Positions 26,308 through 35,350 of a stretch of DNA of 64,000 nucleotides are shown piece by piece. This stretch comes from Caulobacter sp. NIBR1757. Lineage in GTDB: Bacteria; Pseudomonadota; Alphaproteobacteria; Caulobacterales; Caulobacteraceae. Position numbers and translations under genes: made by a program. The stretch's first letter is position 1. Every line of letters begins with the position of its first letter. Under the pieces are notes generated by a model. The model saw nothing but the letters and a program-made list of their open reading frames with translations, did not search any database and was not told the origin of the DNA. The stretch spans positions 1,201,501 through 1,265,500 of the forward strand of contig NZ_CP115463.1 of NCBI RefSeq assembly GCF_027912495.1. Reading direction: 5' to 3'.

Positions 26308-27072
26308 CTAGACCTTGCTGACCCGGCACTGTTTGGCCTTCTGCATACGGGCGGCTTCTTCGAAGGCCCGGTCGGAGAGATCGGGGATGGCTTTCAGCAG
26401 GGTGGCGTCGACCTCGGCGACGCCGAGGCGGGCGTTGTCGCGGGTCAGGAAGGCGAGGGCGAAGGTGTCGCCCGCCGAGAGGGCCCTGATGAAGGCCGTG
26501 CGGCTGTTGGCGTGCGCGATGGCCTCCGCCTCGTTGTCCGCCCGTTCCTGAGCGACGCCGACGTAGGCGCGGTGGGGGTCCTTGCTGCCGGTCATGTAGA
26601 TATAGCTGCCGGACTTGATCTGGACGCCGTTGGAGCCCCAGGCGACGTAGGTCCAGTCCTTGTCCGGCGTGGCGCTGGCCGGCAGGGGCGGGCCGACGAA
26701 CTCGTCGCCGACCGGCCACCAGGGCCGTTTCGCCCCCGGCTTGCTGAAGGGCGGCGGAGGCGTCTTGCCGATCCAGGCCCAGCGCAGATGCACCCTGTAC
26801 TCAGCGGTCTGGCCAGCCGGGTCGGTCAGGTCGAAGGTGTGGGGCGGATCGGGCGACAACTGCGCCTTGCCGACCGGCACGATCAGGGTGGCGCGCGAGG
26901 CGTCGGCCTTGAAGGTCTTGCCGTCGCCGAAGATCACGGCCTCAAGCCGCCCGCCGGGCAAGGCCAGCTTTACGTCGCACTGGACGACCGTGTCTGCCGC
27001 GTTTGCCGGGGTCGTCAGCGCCGGTGCGGCCAGGGCTGTCAGCGCAACGAAAGCGATCAGGTGGCGGCGCAT
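26308..27072 (-). CDS. Exported hypothetical protein
   Basis: The 254-residue protein has a cleavable signal peptide (cut near ANAAD, residue 26). The mature part begins with VVQCDVKLALPGGRLEAVIFG and includes WAWIGKTPPPPFSKPGAKRPWW and a C-terminal helix ending in KAKQCRVSKV, where a second cysteine may pair with the first. I recognise no family. It is probably a single-gene transcript in the gap between the sirtuin and the dienelactone hydrolases. Confidence 0.65.
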   Translation of the reverse strand: MRRHLIAFVALTALAAPALTTPANAADTVVQCDVKLALPGGRLEAVIFGDGKTFKADASRATLIVPVGKAQLSPDPPHTFDLTDPAGQTAEYRVHLRWAWIGKTPPPPFSKPGAKRPWWPVGDEFVGPPLPASATPDKDWTYVAWGSNGVQIKSGSYIYMTGSKDPHRAYVGVAQERADNEAEAIAHANSRTAFIRALSAGDTFALAFLTRDNARLGVAEVDATLLKAIPDLSDRAFEEAARMQKAKQCRVSKV

Positions 27073-27125
27073 AAGGGTCTCCCGGGCGACCGTAGATTGC
27101 GGCGCCGGCCAGCCAGCCGCATCCC

Positions 27126-27872
27126 CTAAAGCGGGGGAACGGCGGCGGTGAGCAACGGGCCGATCTCTTCGTGCAGGACGAGGTCGGCGTACTGGTCCTG
27201 CTCGGTCGGCTCGCGGTTGACGATGACCAGCCGGGCGCCATTGCGCTTGGCCAGCAGGGGAAAGCCGGCGGCCGGGTAGACGACCAGGGAGGAGCCGAGG
27301 ACGAGGAAGAGGTCGCAGGCGTGGGTCTCTTCCTCGGCCCTGGCCATGGGGCCGAGCGGCATCGACTGGCCGAAGGAGATGGTGGCGGTCTTGACGATGC
27401 CGCCGCAGGAGCGACAGGCGGGGATTTCGCCGCGCTCGACGAAGGACGGCTTGAGGTGGTGCAACTCGTGGCGCAGGCCGCAGTCGAGGCAGATGGCGTA
27501 GGAGGCGTTGCCGTGCAGCTCGATGACCCGGTCATCGGGGATGCCGCTGTCCTGGTGCAGGTTGTCGACGTTCTGGGTGATGACGGCGGACACCTTGCCC
27601 TGGGCGACCAGCCGGGCGACGGCGTCGTGGCCGGCGTTGGGCGCGCGGCCCGTCCAGCCGGCCGTGCCGCTGAAGGTGCGGGTCCAGGCCTCGCGGCGGC
27701 GCTCTTCGCTGGCCACGAAGTCCTGGAAGTAGATGGGCTTCATCTTCGACCAGACGCCGCCGGGGCTGCGGAAATCGGGGATGCCGGACTCGGTCGAGAT
27801 GCCGGCGCCGGTGAAGACGACAACGCGATCAGCGGCGTCGATGAGCTGGGCGAGGCGGTCGGCGGGGGTCAT
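27126..27872 (-). CDS. NAD-dependent protein deacylase, sirtuin family
   Basis: This protein of about 248 residues has VFTGAGISTESGIPDFRSPGG for NAD binding, TQNVDNLHQDSG, the catalytic histidine in ELHGNASYAICLDCG, the zinc-binding CLDCG and CRSCGG pairs, and ISFGQSMP and GSSLVVYPAAGFP in the Rossmann part. Sirtuins remove acyl groups from lysines, and in bacteria they reactivate acetyl-CoA synthetase. The window also encodes an ACS/GNAT fusion (52987), so a functional link is possible but not shown. The ATG at 27872 is used; a TTG two codons upstream is the alternative. Confidence 0.9.
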   Translation of the reverse strand: MTPADRLAQLIDAADRVVVFTGAGISTESGIPDFRSPGGVWSKMKPIYFQDFVASEERRREAWTRTFSGTAGWTGRAPNAGHDAVARLVAQGKVSAVITQNVDNLHQDSGIPDDRVIELHGNASYAICLDCGLRHELHHLKPSFVERGEIPACRSCGGIVKTATISFGQSMPLGPMARAEEETHACDLFLVLGSSLVVYPAAGFPLLAKRNGARLVIVNREPTEQDQYADLVLHEEIGPLLTAAVPPL

Positions 27873-27893
27873 GGACAATAACTTAGAGCGTCA

Positions 27894-28030
27894 CCCACGG
27901 CTGTCATCCTCCGACCGCGCAGCGGATCGGGGGACCCAACTGTCCGCGTGAGAATGGCCGGGGGTCTTTCCGGATCCGCCATGGATCCCCCGGTTCCGGC
28001 TTCGCCGGCCCGGAGGATGACAGCGGTGGG
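27894..28030. repeat. Large palindromic intergenic element D
   Basis: CTGTCATCCTCCG at 27901-27913 is the exact reverse complement of 28011-28023, and weaker pairing extends out to about 27894 and 28030. Inner arms pair imperfectly (GGATCGGGGGA on the left with ATGGATCCCCCGG on the right). The element fills the gap between the ychF stop and the sirtuin start. Confidence 0.75.
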
Positions 28031-28032
28031 GT

Positions 28033-29127
28033 TCAGACGTTGAAGCGGAAGTGCATCACGTCGCCGTCCTTGACGACGTATTCCTTGCCTTCCGACCGCA
28101 TCTTGCCGGCTTCCTTGGCCCCGGCCTCGCCGTTCAGGCGGACGAAGTCTTCGAAGGCGATGGTCTCGGCGCGGATGAAGCCCTTCTCGAAGTCGGTGTG
28201 GATGACGCCGGCCGCCTGGGGCGCGGTGTCGCCGACGTGGATCGTCCAGGCGCGGGCTTCCTTGGGGCCGACCGTGAAGTAGGTCTGCAGACCGAGCAGC
28301 TTGTAGGCCTCGTGGATCAGGCGGTTGAGGCCGGGCTCTTCGAGGCCCAGGGCGCCGAGGAATTCGGTGCGCTCCTCGGGATCGAGCATGGCGACCTCGC
28401 TCTCGATCTGGGCCGAGATGACGACGCTGTTGGCGTTGTCCTTGCGGGCCCGTTCGGCGACCAGGTCGGAGAACTTGTTGCCTTTGTCGGCGCTGGCCTC
28501 GTCGACGTTGCTGACATAGAGGGCCGGCAGGGAGGTCAGCAGCTGCAGCATGTGCCAGGCCTTCTCGTCCTCCTTGTCGACCTTGGCGGTGCGGGCCGGG
28601 CGGCCGGCGTTCAGCTGTTCCAGGGCCAGGTTCACGAGGCGCAGGGTGGTGGCGCTGTCCTTGTCCTGGCGGGCGCGCTTTTCGAGATTGGGGACGCGCT
28701 TTTCCAGGCTCTCGAGGTCGGCGAGCATCAGCTCGGTCTCGATGATGTCGAGGTCGCTCAAGGGATCGATGCGGCCCTCGACGTGGGTGATGTCGTCGTC
28801 CTCGAAGCAGCGGGCGACGAAGGCCACGGCGTCGCAGTCGCGGATGTTGGCCAGGAACTGGTTGCCCAGGCCCTCGCCCTTGGAGGCGCCGCGCACCAGT
28901 CCGGCGACATCGACGAAGTTGATGCGGGCCGGGATGATCTCCTTGGAGCCGGCGACGGCGGCCAGTTTGTCGAGGCGCTGCTCGGGCACGGCCACGTCGC
29001 CGACGTTCGGCTCGATGGTGCAGAAGGGATAGTTGGCCGCCTGGGCCTGCGCCGTCTGGGTGAGGGCGTTGAACAGGGTCGATTTGCCGACGTTGGGCAG
29101 GCCGACGATCGCGACTTTCAGGGCCAT
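28033..29127 (-). CDS. ychF: Ribosome-binding ATPase YchF (OBG family)
   Basis: This 364-residue OBG-family P-loop protein has G1 GLPNVGKST, the G2/G3 region with NFVDVAGLVRGASKGEG, and an ATP-specific G4 variant (YVSNVDE in place of NKxD). It also has the coiled-coil arm and the C-terminal TGS domain ending with VKDGDVMHFRFNV. YchF binds the ribosome and hydrolyses ATP in preference to GTP, and it affects translation under stress. In this cluster the order prs, rplY, pth, ychF resembles the classical arrangement, with extra genes inserted. Confidence 0.96.
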   Translation of the reverse strand: MALKVAIVGLPNVGKSTLFNALTQTAQAQAANYPFCTIEPNVGDVAVPEQRLDKLAAVAGSKEIIPARINFVDVAGLVRGASKGEGLGNQFLANIRDCDAVAFVARCFEDDDITHVEGRIDPLSDLDIIETELMLADLESLEKRVPNLEKRARQDKDSATTLRLVNLALEQLNAGRPARTAKVDKEDEKAWHMLQLLTSLPALYVSNVDEASADKGNKFSDLVAERARKDNANSVVISAQIESEVAMLDPEERTEFLGALGLEEPGLNRLIHEAYKLLGLQTYFTVGPKEARAWTIHVGDTAPQAAGVIHTDFEKGFIRAETIAFEDFVRLNGEAGAKEAGKMRSEGKEYVVKDGDVMHFRFNV

Positions 29128-29201
29128 GTAAATTGCAGTTCGCTAGGGGAGAAGATCAGGGGGCGCGACCTAGCACACCCCCGCCTTAAAGCGAAACCGG
29201 A

Positions 29202-29957
29202 TCAGCCTTTCGGGGCGGTCGGGTAGAGGGCCGCATAGGCGAAGTCGCGCCAGTGTCTCGCTTCCTTGCGGAAGTGGGCGGTGGTGCGCTTGGCCCGCTT
29301 GTCGATCTCGGTCATGGCGTCCTGGGCTTCGGCGCGGCGACCCTGTTCGCACAGGAAGGCGACGTAGCGGGCCATGCCTTCGAGGCCGGGCAGGCGGCCG
29401 GCGGCCCATTCATAGGCGGTGTCGGCCTCGGTGGTCCGGCCCAGCGCCTGATAGGCGCGGCCCATGGCCAGCGCCGCCTGGGGCGTGCGGCCGGCTTCGC
29501 CAAGCTCGCCCAGCTTCTCGAGAATCGGCAGGGCCTCGGCCGGGCGGTCCAGTTCGATCAGGGCCTTGGCTCGGCCGAGCAGCAGGGTGGCGTCCTCGGC
29601 ATGGATGCCCTGGGCGGCGTCGGCGTACATCCGCTCGGCTTCGTCGTGGCGGCCGAGCCCGGAGGCGGCGGCGGCCAGGCGCATGCGGTTGGCGACGGTC
29701 GGGCTGTCATCGACCAGAGCCTGGGCGGCGCGGTACTCGCCTTCCGGATTGAGGGCCTGTTTGGCGGCGGCCTGCAGCCGACGCGAGGCGGAACCCCCGA
29801 CCAGGTCGGGGGCCACGGCGACGAGGAAATAGACCAACGGTCCGAGGCCGGGGAAGGCCAGGATGATGAACAGCCAGTACATCTCGCGACCCGTCTTCAC
29901 GACGTGGACGCACATGAGGATCGCAAAGACGAGGCCGAGGCCGAAACCGACAAACAT
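29202..29957 (-). CDS. Membrane-anchored TPR protein with PLDc_N-like start
   Basis: The 251-residue protein opens with two membrane helices (about 2-18 and 28-48), resembling the PLDc_N/SHOCT-type segment MYWLFIILAFPGLGPLVYFLV. TPR-like helices follow (ANRMRLAAAASGLGRHDEAE, PQAALAMGRAYQALGRTTEA and others). It is probably a cytoplasmic-membrane scaffold with the repeats in the cytoplasm; partners are unknown. It lies between pth and ychF on the same strand and is commonly annotated as a hypothetical tetratricopeptide protein. Confidence 0.75.
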   Translation of the reverse strand: MFVGFGLGLVFAILMCVHVVKTGREMYWLFIILAFPGLGPLVYFLVAVAPDLVGGSASRRLQAAAKQALNPEGEYRAAQALVDDSPTVANRMRLAAAASGLGRHDEAERMYADAAQGIHAEDATLLLGRAKALIELDRPAEALPILEKLGELGEAGRTPQAALAMGRAYQALGRTTEADTAYEWAAGRLPGLEGMARYVAFLCEQGRRAEAQDAMTEIDKRAKRTTAHFRKEARHWRDFAYAALYPTAPKG

Positions 29958-29988
29958 GATGTGAACTGTCCCCCCGGACGAGATTACC

Positions 29989-30597
29989 TCAATCGCCGTC
30001 CCGCAGCGAGCGGCGCGGGTCGGATTTCACCGCCGGCGCCAGGCGAAGAACCTCGGCCTGATAGCGCTCGTCGTCGCCGTCGAGGGCGAAGGGCAGGGCG
30101 TCGCAGAGGGCGTCCAGCATCGGGTTTAGCCAGTCGCGATCGACCTTGTGGAAGTCGCTGAGCACATGGCCCTGGACCAGCTCCTTGTCGCCCGGGTGGC
30201 CGACGCCGATTCGGGCCCGGCGGAAGTCGGGGCCGATGGCGGCGATGGTCGAGCGGATGCCGTTGTTGCCGGCCGCGCCGCCGCCGGTCTTCATGCGGAA
30301 GCGGCCGGGGGCCAGGTCGATCTCGTCGTGGAAGACGATGATGTCGGTCGGGGCGATCTTGAAGAACTTGGCCGCCTCGCCGATCGAGCGGCCGCTTTCG
30401 TTGTAGAACTGCTGGGGCTTGAGCAGCAGGACGCGGTGCTCGCCGACCGCCCCCTCGCAGGCCAGGCCCTGGAAGCGGGCCCGCCAGGGCGAGGCGCCGA
30501 TCGACCGGGCGATGGCCTCGACGGCGACCCAGCCGACATTGTGCCGGGTGCGGGCGTAGCGTTCGCCCGGATTGCCGAGGCCGGCGAGCAGCAGCAT
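29989..30597 (-). CDS. pth: Peptidyl-tRNA hydrolase
   Basis: The 202-residue enzyme frees tRNA from peptidyl-tRNA that falls off the ribosome. It begins LLLAGLGNPGERYARTRHNVGW, which carries the catalytic histidine and the N10-type asparagine. FYNESGRSIGEAAKFFK follows, then VFHDEIDLAPGRFRMKTGGGAAGNNGIRSTI, the tRNA-binding core with the catalytic aspartate. It is flanked by rplY upstream, a typical neighbour. A strong hairpin at 30617-30648 lies between the two genes. Confidence 0.95.
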   Translation of the reverse strand: MLLLAGLGNPGERYARTRHNVGWVAVEAIARSIGASPWRARFQGLACEGAVGEHRVLLLKPQQFYNESGRSIGEAAKFFKIAPTDIIVFHDEIDLAPGRFRMKTGGGAAGNNGIRSTIAAIGPDFRRARIGVGHPGDKELVQGHVLSDFHKVDRDWLNPMLDALCDALPFALDGDDERYQAEVLRLAPAVKSDPRRSLRDGD

Positions 30598-30616
30598 GGC
30601 GGGGTCCCCTTATGCA

Positions 30617-30648
30617 AATGCGGCCAGGCGTCGCCGCCTGACCGCATT
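30617..30648. terminator. 14-bp hairpin between rplY and pth
   Basis: AATGCGGCCAGGCG (30617-30630) and CGCCTGACCGCATT (30635-30648) pair with one mismatch around a TCGC loop. On the minus strand it lies 28 bases after the rplY stop and is followed only by a short TTTGC, so it could be a partial terminator or a processing hairpin that sets the ratio of the two products. Confidence 0.55.
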
Positions 30649-30675
30649 CGAAAAGCACAGACGAAAGTGAAGCGC

Positions 30676-31287
30676 TTAGGCTTCTTCGCCCGAGTTGGCT
30701 TCGTCGTTGATTTCCGACAGGGCGGCCGACGAGACCTTCAGGGTGGCGATGACGAAGTCACGGTCGGTGATCGACGCAGTCACGCCCTTGGGCAGCTGGA
30801 TGTCGCTCATCCGGATGGTGTCGCCCATTTCGCGGGTCGAGATGTCGACGATCAGTTCTTCCGGAATGGCGTTGGCCGGGCATTCCAGCTCGACTTCGTG
30901 ACGGACGACTTCCAGCGAGCCGCCCTTCTTCATGCCGGGGCTGACGTCCTGGCCCTTGAAGTGCACCGGGACGTTGATCTTCACGGTGCCCTTTTCGTCG
31001 ACGCGCATCAGGTCGAAGTGGAAGGGATTGTCGGTGACCGGATGGAACTGGATGTCCTTGGCGATGACCGGCTGGCTCTCGTCGCCGTACTTCAGGGTCA
31101 CCAGGTGGCCCAGCAGCTTGCCGGTGTAGAGCGCCTTGCGGAACTCGTTTTCCTTGACCGCGATGGCCACCGGGGCCTTGTCGCCGCCGTACAGGACGCC
31201 GGGGACCTTGCCCCCGCGACGGGCTTCACGGGCGCCGCCGGTACCGGTGCGGTCGCGGACTTCGACGTTGAGGACGATCTCGGCCAT
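30676..31287 (-). CDS. rplY: 50S ribosomal protein L25/Ctc
   Basis: This 203-residue protein is the long L25 form with an N-terminal 5S-rRNA-binding beta-barrel (EVRDRTGTGGAREARRGGKV, GVLYGGDKAPVAIAV) and the C-terminal TL5 domain (VPVHFKGQDVSPGMKKGG). It binds 5S rRNA in the central protuberance, and the Ctc form is often stress-related. It precedes pth on the same strand. A 7-bp stem (CGCCGCG at 31313-31319 with CGCGGCG at 31331-31337) lies in its 5' leader and could regulate it. Confidence 0.95.
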   Translation of the reverse strand: MAEIVLNVEVRDRTGTGGAREARRGGKVPGVLYGGDKAPVAIAVKENEFRKALYTGKLLGHLVTLKYGDESQPVIAKDIQFHPVTDNPFHFDLMRVDEKGTVKINVPVHFKGQDVSPGMKKGGSLEVVRHEVELECPANAIPEELIVDISTREMGDTIRMSDIQLPKGVTASITDRDFVIATLKVSSAALSEINDEANSGEEA

Positions 31288-31418
31288 TGTTCTTGCAGTC
31301 TCAAAACGAAGCCGCCGCGCGAAATCTCCACGCGGCGACGGTCGGTGAATTCAGGGTCCGGGTCGATACACTCTTTGGATTTGGAGTGCAACGGCCCGGA
31401 GTCGGATTCTGAGGGGCT

Positions 31419-32489
31419 TTAGCCGCCCTTGGCCTTCGGCTTGGCCGCCGGTTTGGCGGGCGCCTTGGGGGTCGGGGCCTTGGTGGCGACCACGACCGGC
31501 TTGGGCGGTTCGATCGGCATCGGGGCGCCGGCGCTCTTCAGCGTGCATTGCCCGGTGTCGATCAGCACGTGCTGGCCGAGGCAGAAGACGTCCTCATAGT
31601 GCGGCTTGGCGGCGGCCAGGCACTGGTAGAGCATCAACTTGGACATGTTCAGGCAGAACATGGACGGCTCGTCGGTGAACATCGGCTCGAGCGCGATCAG
31701 CTTGTCGTCGCCGGCTTCGCCCAGCGCCGCCAGGGCGGCGAGGGCCAGGCCGCGGACGACGACCGGAGAATAGGGGGCGCTGGCGGCCTGGCCGACGATG
31801 CCGTCGGGACCGGCGGCCGATCCGCCATTCAGACTGGCCGACTGCATCCGGCCGACTTCCTCGATGTCGCCGCGAATGGGGGTCGAGGACAGGGTGCGGA
31901 CGTCGGCCAGGCGACCTTCGCGGTTGGGCACGAATTCCTTGGACCACTTCTGGCGCTGGACGTCATAGGCCGACTGCTTCACGGCCCGGCCGGCCAGCAG
32001 CACCTTGGTCCCGTCGTTGCCGAGCGCCGAGATGATCAGGCCGGCGGCGCGGTCGGCGCCGGGGTAGTTGGTCACCGAGTAGGGATTGGCGAGGATCTGG
32101 GCGGCGATGCGCTGGCGCTGGGCCGGATCGACGGCATAGGTGCGGATGTTGGCGATATAGGCCTGGTCCTGCAGGGCGATCACCGCCGCATAGGCGATGG
32201 ACCCGCGCAGCAGCTGCTTGGGCTCGTAGGACGCGCCGGCCCGCAGGGAGCTGGCCACGGTCGGGGCGTCCGGGAAGACGGTGGGGGTGGCGGCGGCGCG
32301 GGTCATGTAGCCGCGCCAGGCGCTGGCTTCCTCGAACAGCGAGGCCGAGAGGGTGATGGCCGGCGGCGGCGGCGGAGGCGGCGGCAGGGCCGCGACCTGG
32401 GCCGGCGGTTCGGCGGTCGAACAGGCTGCGAGCACGAAGGTCGCGGCGACAGCGGCCAGACCGGCCAGCACGGAAGATCGAATGGTCAT
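31419..32489 (-). CDS. Large lipoprotein, hypothetical
   Basis: The 356-residue protein has a lipoprotein signal with lipobox LAACS (cysteine 23), a proline run, and a helical middle beginning LFEEASAWRGYMTRAAA. It includes SYEPKQLLRGSIAYAAVIALQD and FCLNMSKLMLYQCLAAAKPHYEDVFCLGQHVL, with several cysteines. The tail is rich in lysine, proline and alanine. No domain is recognised, although I have seen the pattern only in Caulobacterales-type genomes. A TTAACCAT motif 75 bases upstream of the start matches a CtrA half-site. Confidence 0.65.
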   Translation of the reverse strand: MTIRSSVLAGLAAVAATFVLAACSTAEPPAQVAALPPPPPPPPAITLSASLFEEASAWRGYMTRAAATPTVFPDAPTVASSLRAGASYEPKQLLRGSIAYAAVIALQDQAYIANIRTYAVDPAQRQRIAAQILANPYSVTNYPGADRAAGLIISALGNDGTKVLLAGRAVKQSAYDVQRQKWSKEFVPNREGRLADVRTLSSTPIRGDIEEVGRMQSASLNGGSAAGPDGIVGQAASAPYSPVVVRGLALAALAALGEAGDDKLIALEPMFTDEPSMFCLNMSKLMLYQCLAAAKPHYEDVFCLGQHVLIDTGQCTLKSAGAPMPIEPPKPVVVATKAPTPKAPAKPAAKPKAKGG

Positions 32490-32564
32490 GGTCGAAAGCT
32501 TTCCCCGGAGCCCACAGGGCGGTCAATAGCACATCGCTCCGGGCGGGAATGTGACCGCTCTGCG

Positions 32565-32572
32565 TTAACCAT
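32565..32572. promoter_or_regulatory. CtrA half-site candidate (TTAACCAT)
   Basis: TTAACCAT is the extended CtrA half-site. It is also part of a GTTAAC palindrome and lies in the 125-bp gap upstream of the lipoprotein gene that starts at 32489. A single half-site gives moderate evidence of CtrA control at most. Confidence 0.4.
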
Positions 32573-32614
32573 ACCTTGACGGGGCGTCGATTGCCGGGAC
32601 GGCGAAATCCCCAA

Positions 32615-33553
32615 TCAATCGAACAGCTTGGAAACCGACTCTTCGTTGGCGATGCGGCGGATGGCCTCGCCGATTAACGAAGCGGCCGACAGAAGCCGGA
32701 TCTTGCCATTGCCGCGGATCAGGTCGGGCTGCTCGATGCTGTCGGTGACCACCACCTCGCGCAGCACGCTGTCGGCGATGCGCTGGTTGGCCGGATCGGA
32801 CAGAACGCCGTGGGTGACATAGGCCGAAACCTCGGTCGCGCCGTGCTCGGTCAGGGCCTTGGCGGCGTTGCAGAGGGTGCCGGCGCTGTCGATGATATCG
32901 TCGAACAGGATGCAGCTGCGGCCCGAGACGTCGCCGATGATGTTCATCACCTCGCTCTGGCCAGGGCCCGAGCGGCGCTTGTCGACGATGGCCAAGTCGC
33001 AGCCGAGGCGGCTGGCCAGGGCGCGGGCGCGGACCACGCCGCCGACGTCGGGCGAGACGATCATCAGCTCGCTGGACTTGCGGCCATGCTGCGCGCGGAT
33101 GTCATTGGCGATCAGCGGGGCGGGCAGCAGGTTGTCGGTCGGGATATCGAAGAAGCCCTGGATCTGGCCTGCGTGAAGATCCATGGTCAGCACCCGGTCG
33201 GCCCCGGCGCGGGTGATCAGGTTGGCGACCAGCTTGGCGGAGATGGGCGTGCGGCCGCCGGTCTTGCGGTCCTGGCGGGCGTAACCGAAGTAGGGCAGCA
33301 CCGCGGTGATCCGCCGGCCCGAGGCGCGCTTCAGCGCGTCGATGCAGATCAGCAGCTCCATCAGGTTGTCGTTGGCCGGGTAGCTGGTCGACTGGATGAC
33401 GAAGACGTCCTCGCCGCGCACATTCTCGTCGATGGTGACGAAGACCTCGTTGTCGGCGAAGCGGCGGACCTGGGCCTTGGTCAGCGGCATGTCGAGGTAC
33501 TGGGCGATGGCGCTCGCGAGGGTTCGATTGGAGTTGCCAGCCAGCAGCTTCAT
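32615..33553 (-). CDS. prs: Ribose-phosphate pyrophosphokinase
   Basis: This 312-residue enzyme makes PRPP from ribose-5-phosphate and ATP for nucleotide, histidine and tryptophan synthesis. It shows the start [39 protein letters not shown], the flexible-loop motif [19 protein letters not shown], the metal site around [17 protein letters not shown] and the PRPP loop [14 protein letters not shown]. The length is standard. It is the first of the conserved prs-rplY-pth-ychF group on this strand. Confidence 0.97.
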   Translation of the reverse strand: MKLLAGNSNRTLASAIAQYLDMPLTKAQVRRFADNEVFVTIDENVRGEDVFVIQSTSYPANDNLMELLICIDALKRASGRRITAVLPYFGYARQDRKTGGRTPISAKLVANLITRAGADRVLTMDLHAGQIQGFFDIPTDNLLPAPLIANDIRAQHGRKSSELMIVSPDVGGVVRARALASRLGCDLAIVDKRRSGPGQSEVMNIIGDVSGRSCILFDDIIDSAGTLCNAAKALTEHGATEVSAYVTHGVLSDPANQRIADSVLREVVVTDSIEQPDLIRGNGKIRLLSAASLIGEAIRRIANEESVSKLFD

Positions 33554-33629
33554 GGGACGACTCTTCGCGGGGTGAATGTTGGGCGGTCTGTAGGGGGGCG
33601 AGGCCGTCCGGGCAAGGCGGATTCGGCGC

Positions 33630-34145
33630 CTATCCCAGAGAGTCCAGCGACGGGCCGCCCAGCCAGGTCTTCCAGATAACGACGGCCGCCCAATGCAACA
33701 GCACGGCGGGCCAGATCGAGCCGGTCCGCCAGCGGGTCAGGGCGCAGGCGAGCCCCAGCAGGCCGGTGGCCAGCAGGAAGTCGGGGCGGGCGAACAGCTG
33801 CCGGGCGCCGGGCAGGAAGGTGAAGCCCTCGAGCGGGTGCCAGAGGACGTAGAGCGCCGTCGACAGGGCGATGGCCAGGACGGGTCTGGCGGCCTCCTTG
33901 CCTGGGACCATCAGGCCGCGGAAGACGGCCTCCTCGCCGATGGCCGGGACGAAGAGGACGGTCAGCAGGGTCAGGGGCAGGGCGGAGAGGTCGCCGCCGC
34001 CCGGCTGGTAGAGGCCGGTGGCCAGGCCGATGGCGGCCATGGCCAGCAAGGCCGGGACGCCGACAAGGGCGGTGAACCGCCAGCCGGCGCCGTCCGGCAG
34101 GGTGGCGAAGCTGGCCAGCAGGCGACGGGACAGTGTCAAGATCAT
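33630..34145 (-). CDS. CPBP-family intramembrane metalloprotease
   Basis: The 171-residue membrane protein has four hydrophobic segments and the Abi/CPBP motifs: [18 protein letters not shown] (EExxxR), [12 protein letters not shown] with a histidine, and [11 protein letters not shown] with a second histidine. Family members include Rce1-type CAAX proteases and bacteriocin-immunity proteins, and the substrate here is unknown. The start at 34145 is chosen because [13 protein letters not shown] precedes the first helix; the longer frame overlaps the divergent TPR gene. Confidence 0.85.
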   Translation of the reverse strand: MILTLSRRLLASFATLPDGAGWRFTALVGVPALLAMAAIGLATGLYQPGGGDLSALPLTLLTVLFVPAIGEEAVFRGLMVPGKEAARPVLAIALSTALYVLWHPLEGFTFLPGARQLFARPDFLLATGLLGLACALTRWRTGSIWPAVLLHWAAVVIWKTWLGGPSLDSLG

Positions 34146-34236
34146 CGGTTCCAACCTGATTGCCCCGCTTTCGGGGGATGCGGGGACCGCGCCACGTCCC
34201 CAGGATGATCCCCATCCTAGACGAGGAGCGAGCGTG

Positions 34237-35247
34237 ATGTTGCGATCTGTCCTGGCGGGGCTTGCCGCCGTCTTTCTTCTGGCCGCCACCCCGGCCCTGG
34301 CCCAGACCTCGGCCTTCGATCGCGGTGTCCAGGCCTACAACGCCGGAAACTTCGCCGGCGCCGCCGCCGCCTTCGACGAAGCCTATCGCGCCAATCCGCA
34401 GGTCGCGGTCCTGCGCAACCGGGCCCTGTCCTACTACAAGGCCCAGGCCTACGAGCGTGCGATCGCCGATTACCAGACGCTGTCGAGCCAGACCCAGGAG
34501 GCGGACGATCTGGTCATGTACGCCAACGCCCTGGACCAGGGCGGCCAGTACGAGCGCTCCATCCCGGTCTACGAACGGGCCGCCACCCTGCCGCCCGGAA
34601 AGCTCTCGGCCTGGCAGGAACTGGGGGTCGCCCATTCGGGGGCCGGCAAGTACAGCCTGGCCGCCGACGCCTATGCCAAGGCGGTCGCCACCCGCCCCGA
34701 TGACGCCAAGCTGCGCTTCTCGCACGCCAATGCCCTCTACGACTCCAGCCGTTTCGCCGAGGCCCTGCCCGCCTACCAGGCGGCCACCCGTCTCGACGCC
34801 GGCAACGCCAAGGCCTGGCGGTATCTGGGCAATACCCAGGCCAAGCTGAATGACATTCCCGGCGCCATGGTCAGCTTCGACCGGGCCCTGGGTATCGAGC
34901 CGAACAGCTATGACTCCACCATCGACAAGGGCTCGGCCCTCTACAACGCCAAGGACTACGCCGGCGCGATCCCGCTCTATCGCCGGGCGACGCAGCTCAA
35001 TCCGAAGTCGGCCACCGCCCACGGCTACCTCGGCGACGCCCTGCGGCTGACCAAGGACTACGCGGCGGCCAGGAAATCCTACGAGACCGCCCTGACCCTC
35101 GATCCCAAGCTGGTCTTCCCCTTCCAGGGGCTGATTCCAATCCTCATCGTCACCGGCGACACCGCCGCCGCCAAGGCCCGCATCGACCAGCTGCGGCCGC
35201 TCGACGCCGCCGCGGCCAACAAGTACCAGGCCATGCTGCCGCAATGA
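34237..35247 (+). CDS. Exported TPR protein
   Basis: The 336-residue protein has a cleavable signal peptide (cut near ALAQT) and then at least eight tetratricopeptide repeats: GVQAYNAGNFAGAAAAFDEA, QALSYYKAQAYERAIADYQ-like, and AYAKAVATRPDDAKLRF, among others. It is a periplasmic protein-protein scaffold of unknown role. A GTG one codon upstream (34234) is an alternative start; both have GAGGAG (34222-34227). It is divergent from the CPBP protease and followed by the CtrA-boxed eipA. Confidence 0.8.
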   Translation: MLRSVLAGLAAVFLLAATPALAQTSAFDRGVQAYNAGNFAGAAAAFDEAYRANPQVAVLRNRALSYYKAQAYERAIADYQTLSSQTQEADDLVMYANALDQGGQYERSIPVYERAATLPPGKLSAWQELGVAHSGAGKYSLAADAYAKAVATRPDDAKLRFSHANALYDSSRFAEALPAYQAATRLDAGNAKAWRYLGNTQAKLNDIPGAMVSFDRALGIEPNSYDSTIDKGSALYNAKDYAGAIPLYRRATQLNPKSATAHGYLGDALRLTKDYAAARKSYETALTLDPKLVFPFQGLIPILIVTGDTAAAKARIDQLRPLDAAAANKYQAMLPQ

Positions 35248-35269
35248 GCGGAGGGCCGGGCGGACAAGG

Positions 35270-35284
35270 TTAACGGCGGCTTAA
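35270..35284 (+). promoter_or_regulatory. Perfect CtrA box TTAA-N7-TTAA upstream of eipA
   Basis: TTAA at 35270-35273 and 35281-35284 are separated by exactly seven bases, and both are followed by C, the canonical CtrA-P site. It is 66 bases ahead of the eipA start. Brucella eipA is reported to be directly controlled by CtrA, so conservation of this control here is likely. Confidence 0.8.
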
Positions 35285-35350
35285 CCTCTCCGCCCCAAAC
35301 CCGTCCCAAAGGCGTGGGACTCCTCTGCCCACGCCAGCAGGAGACCCGCC

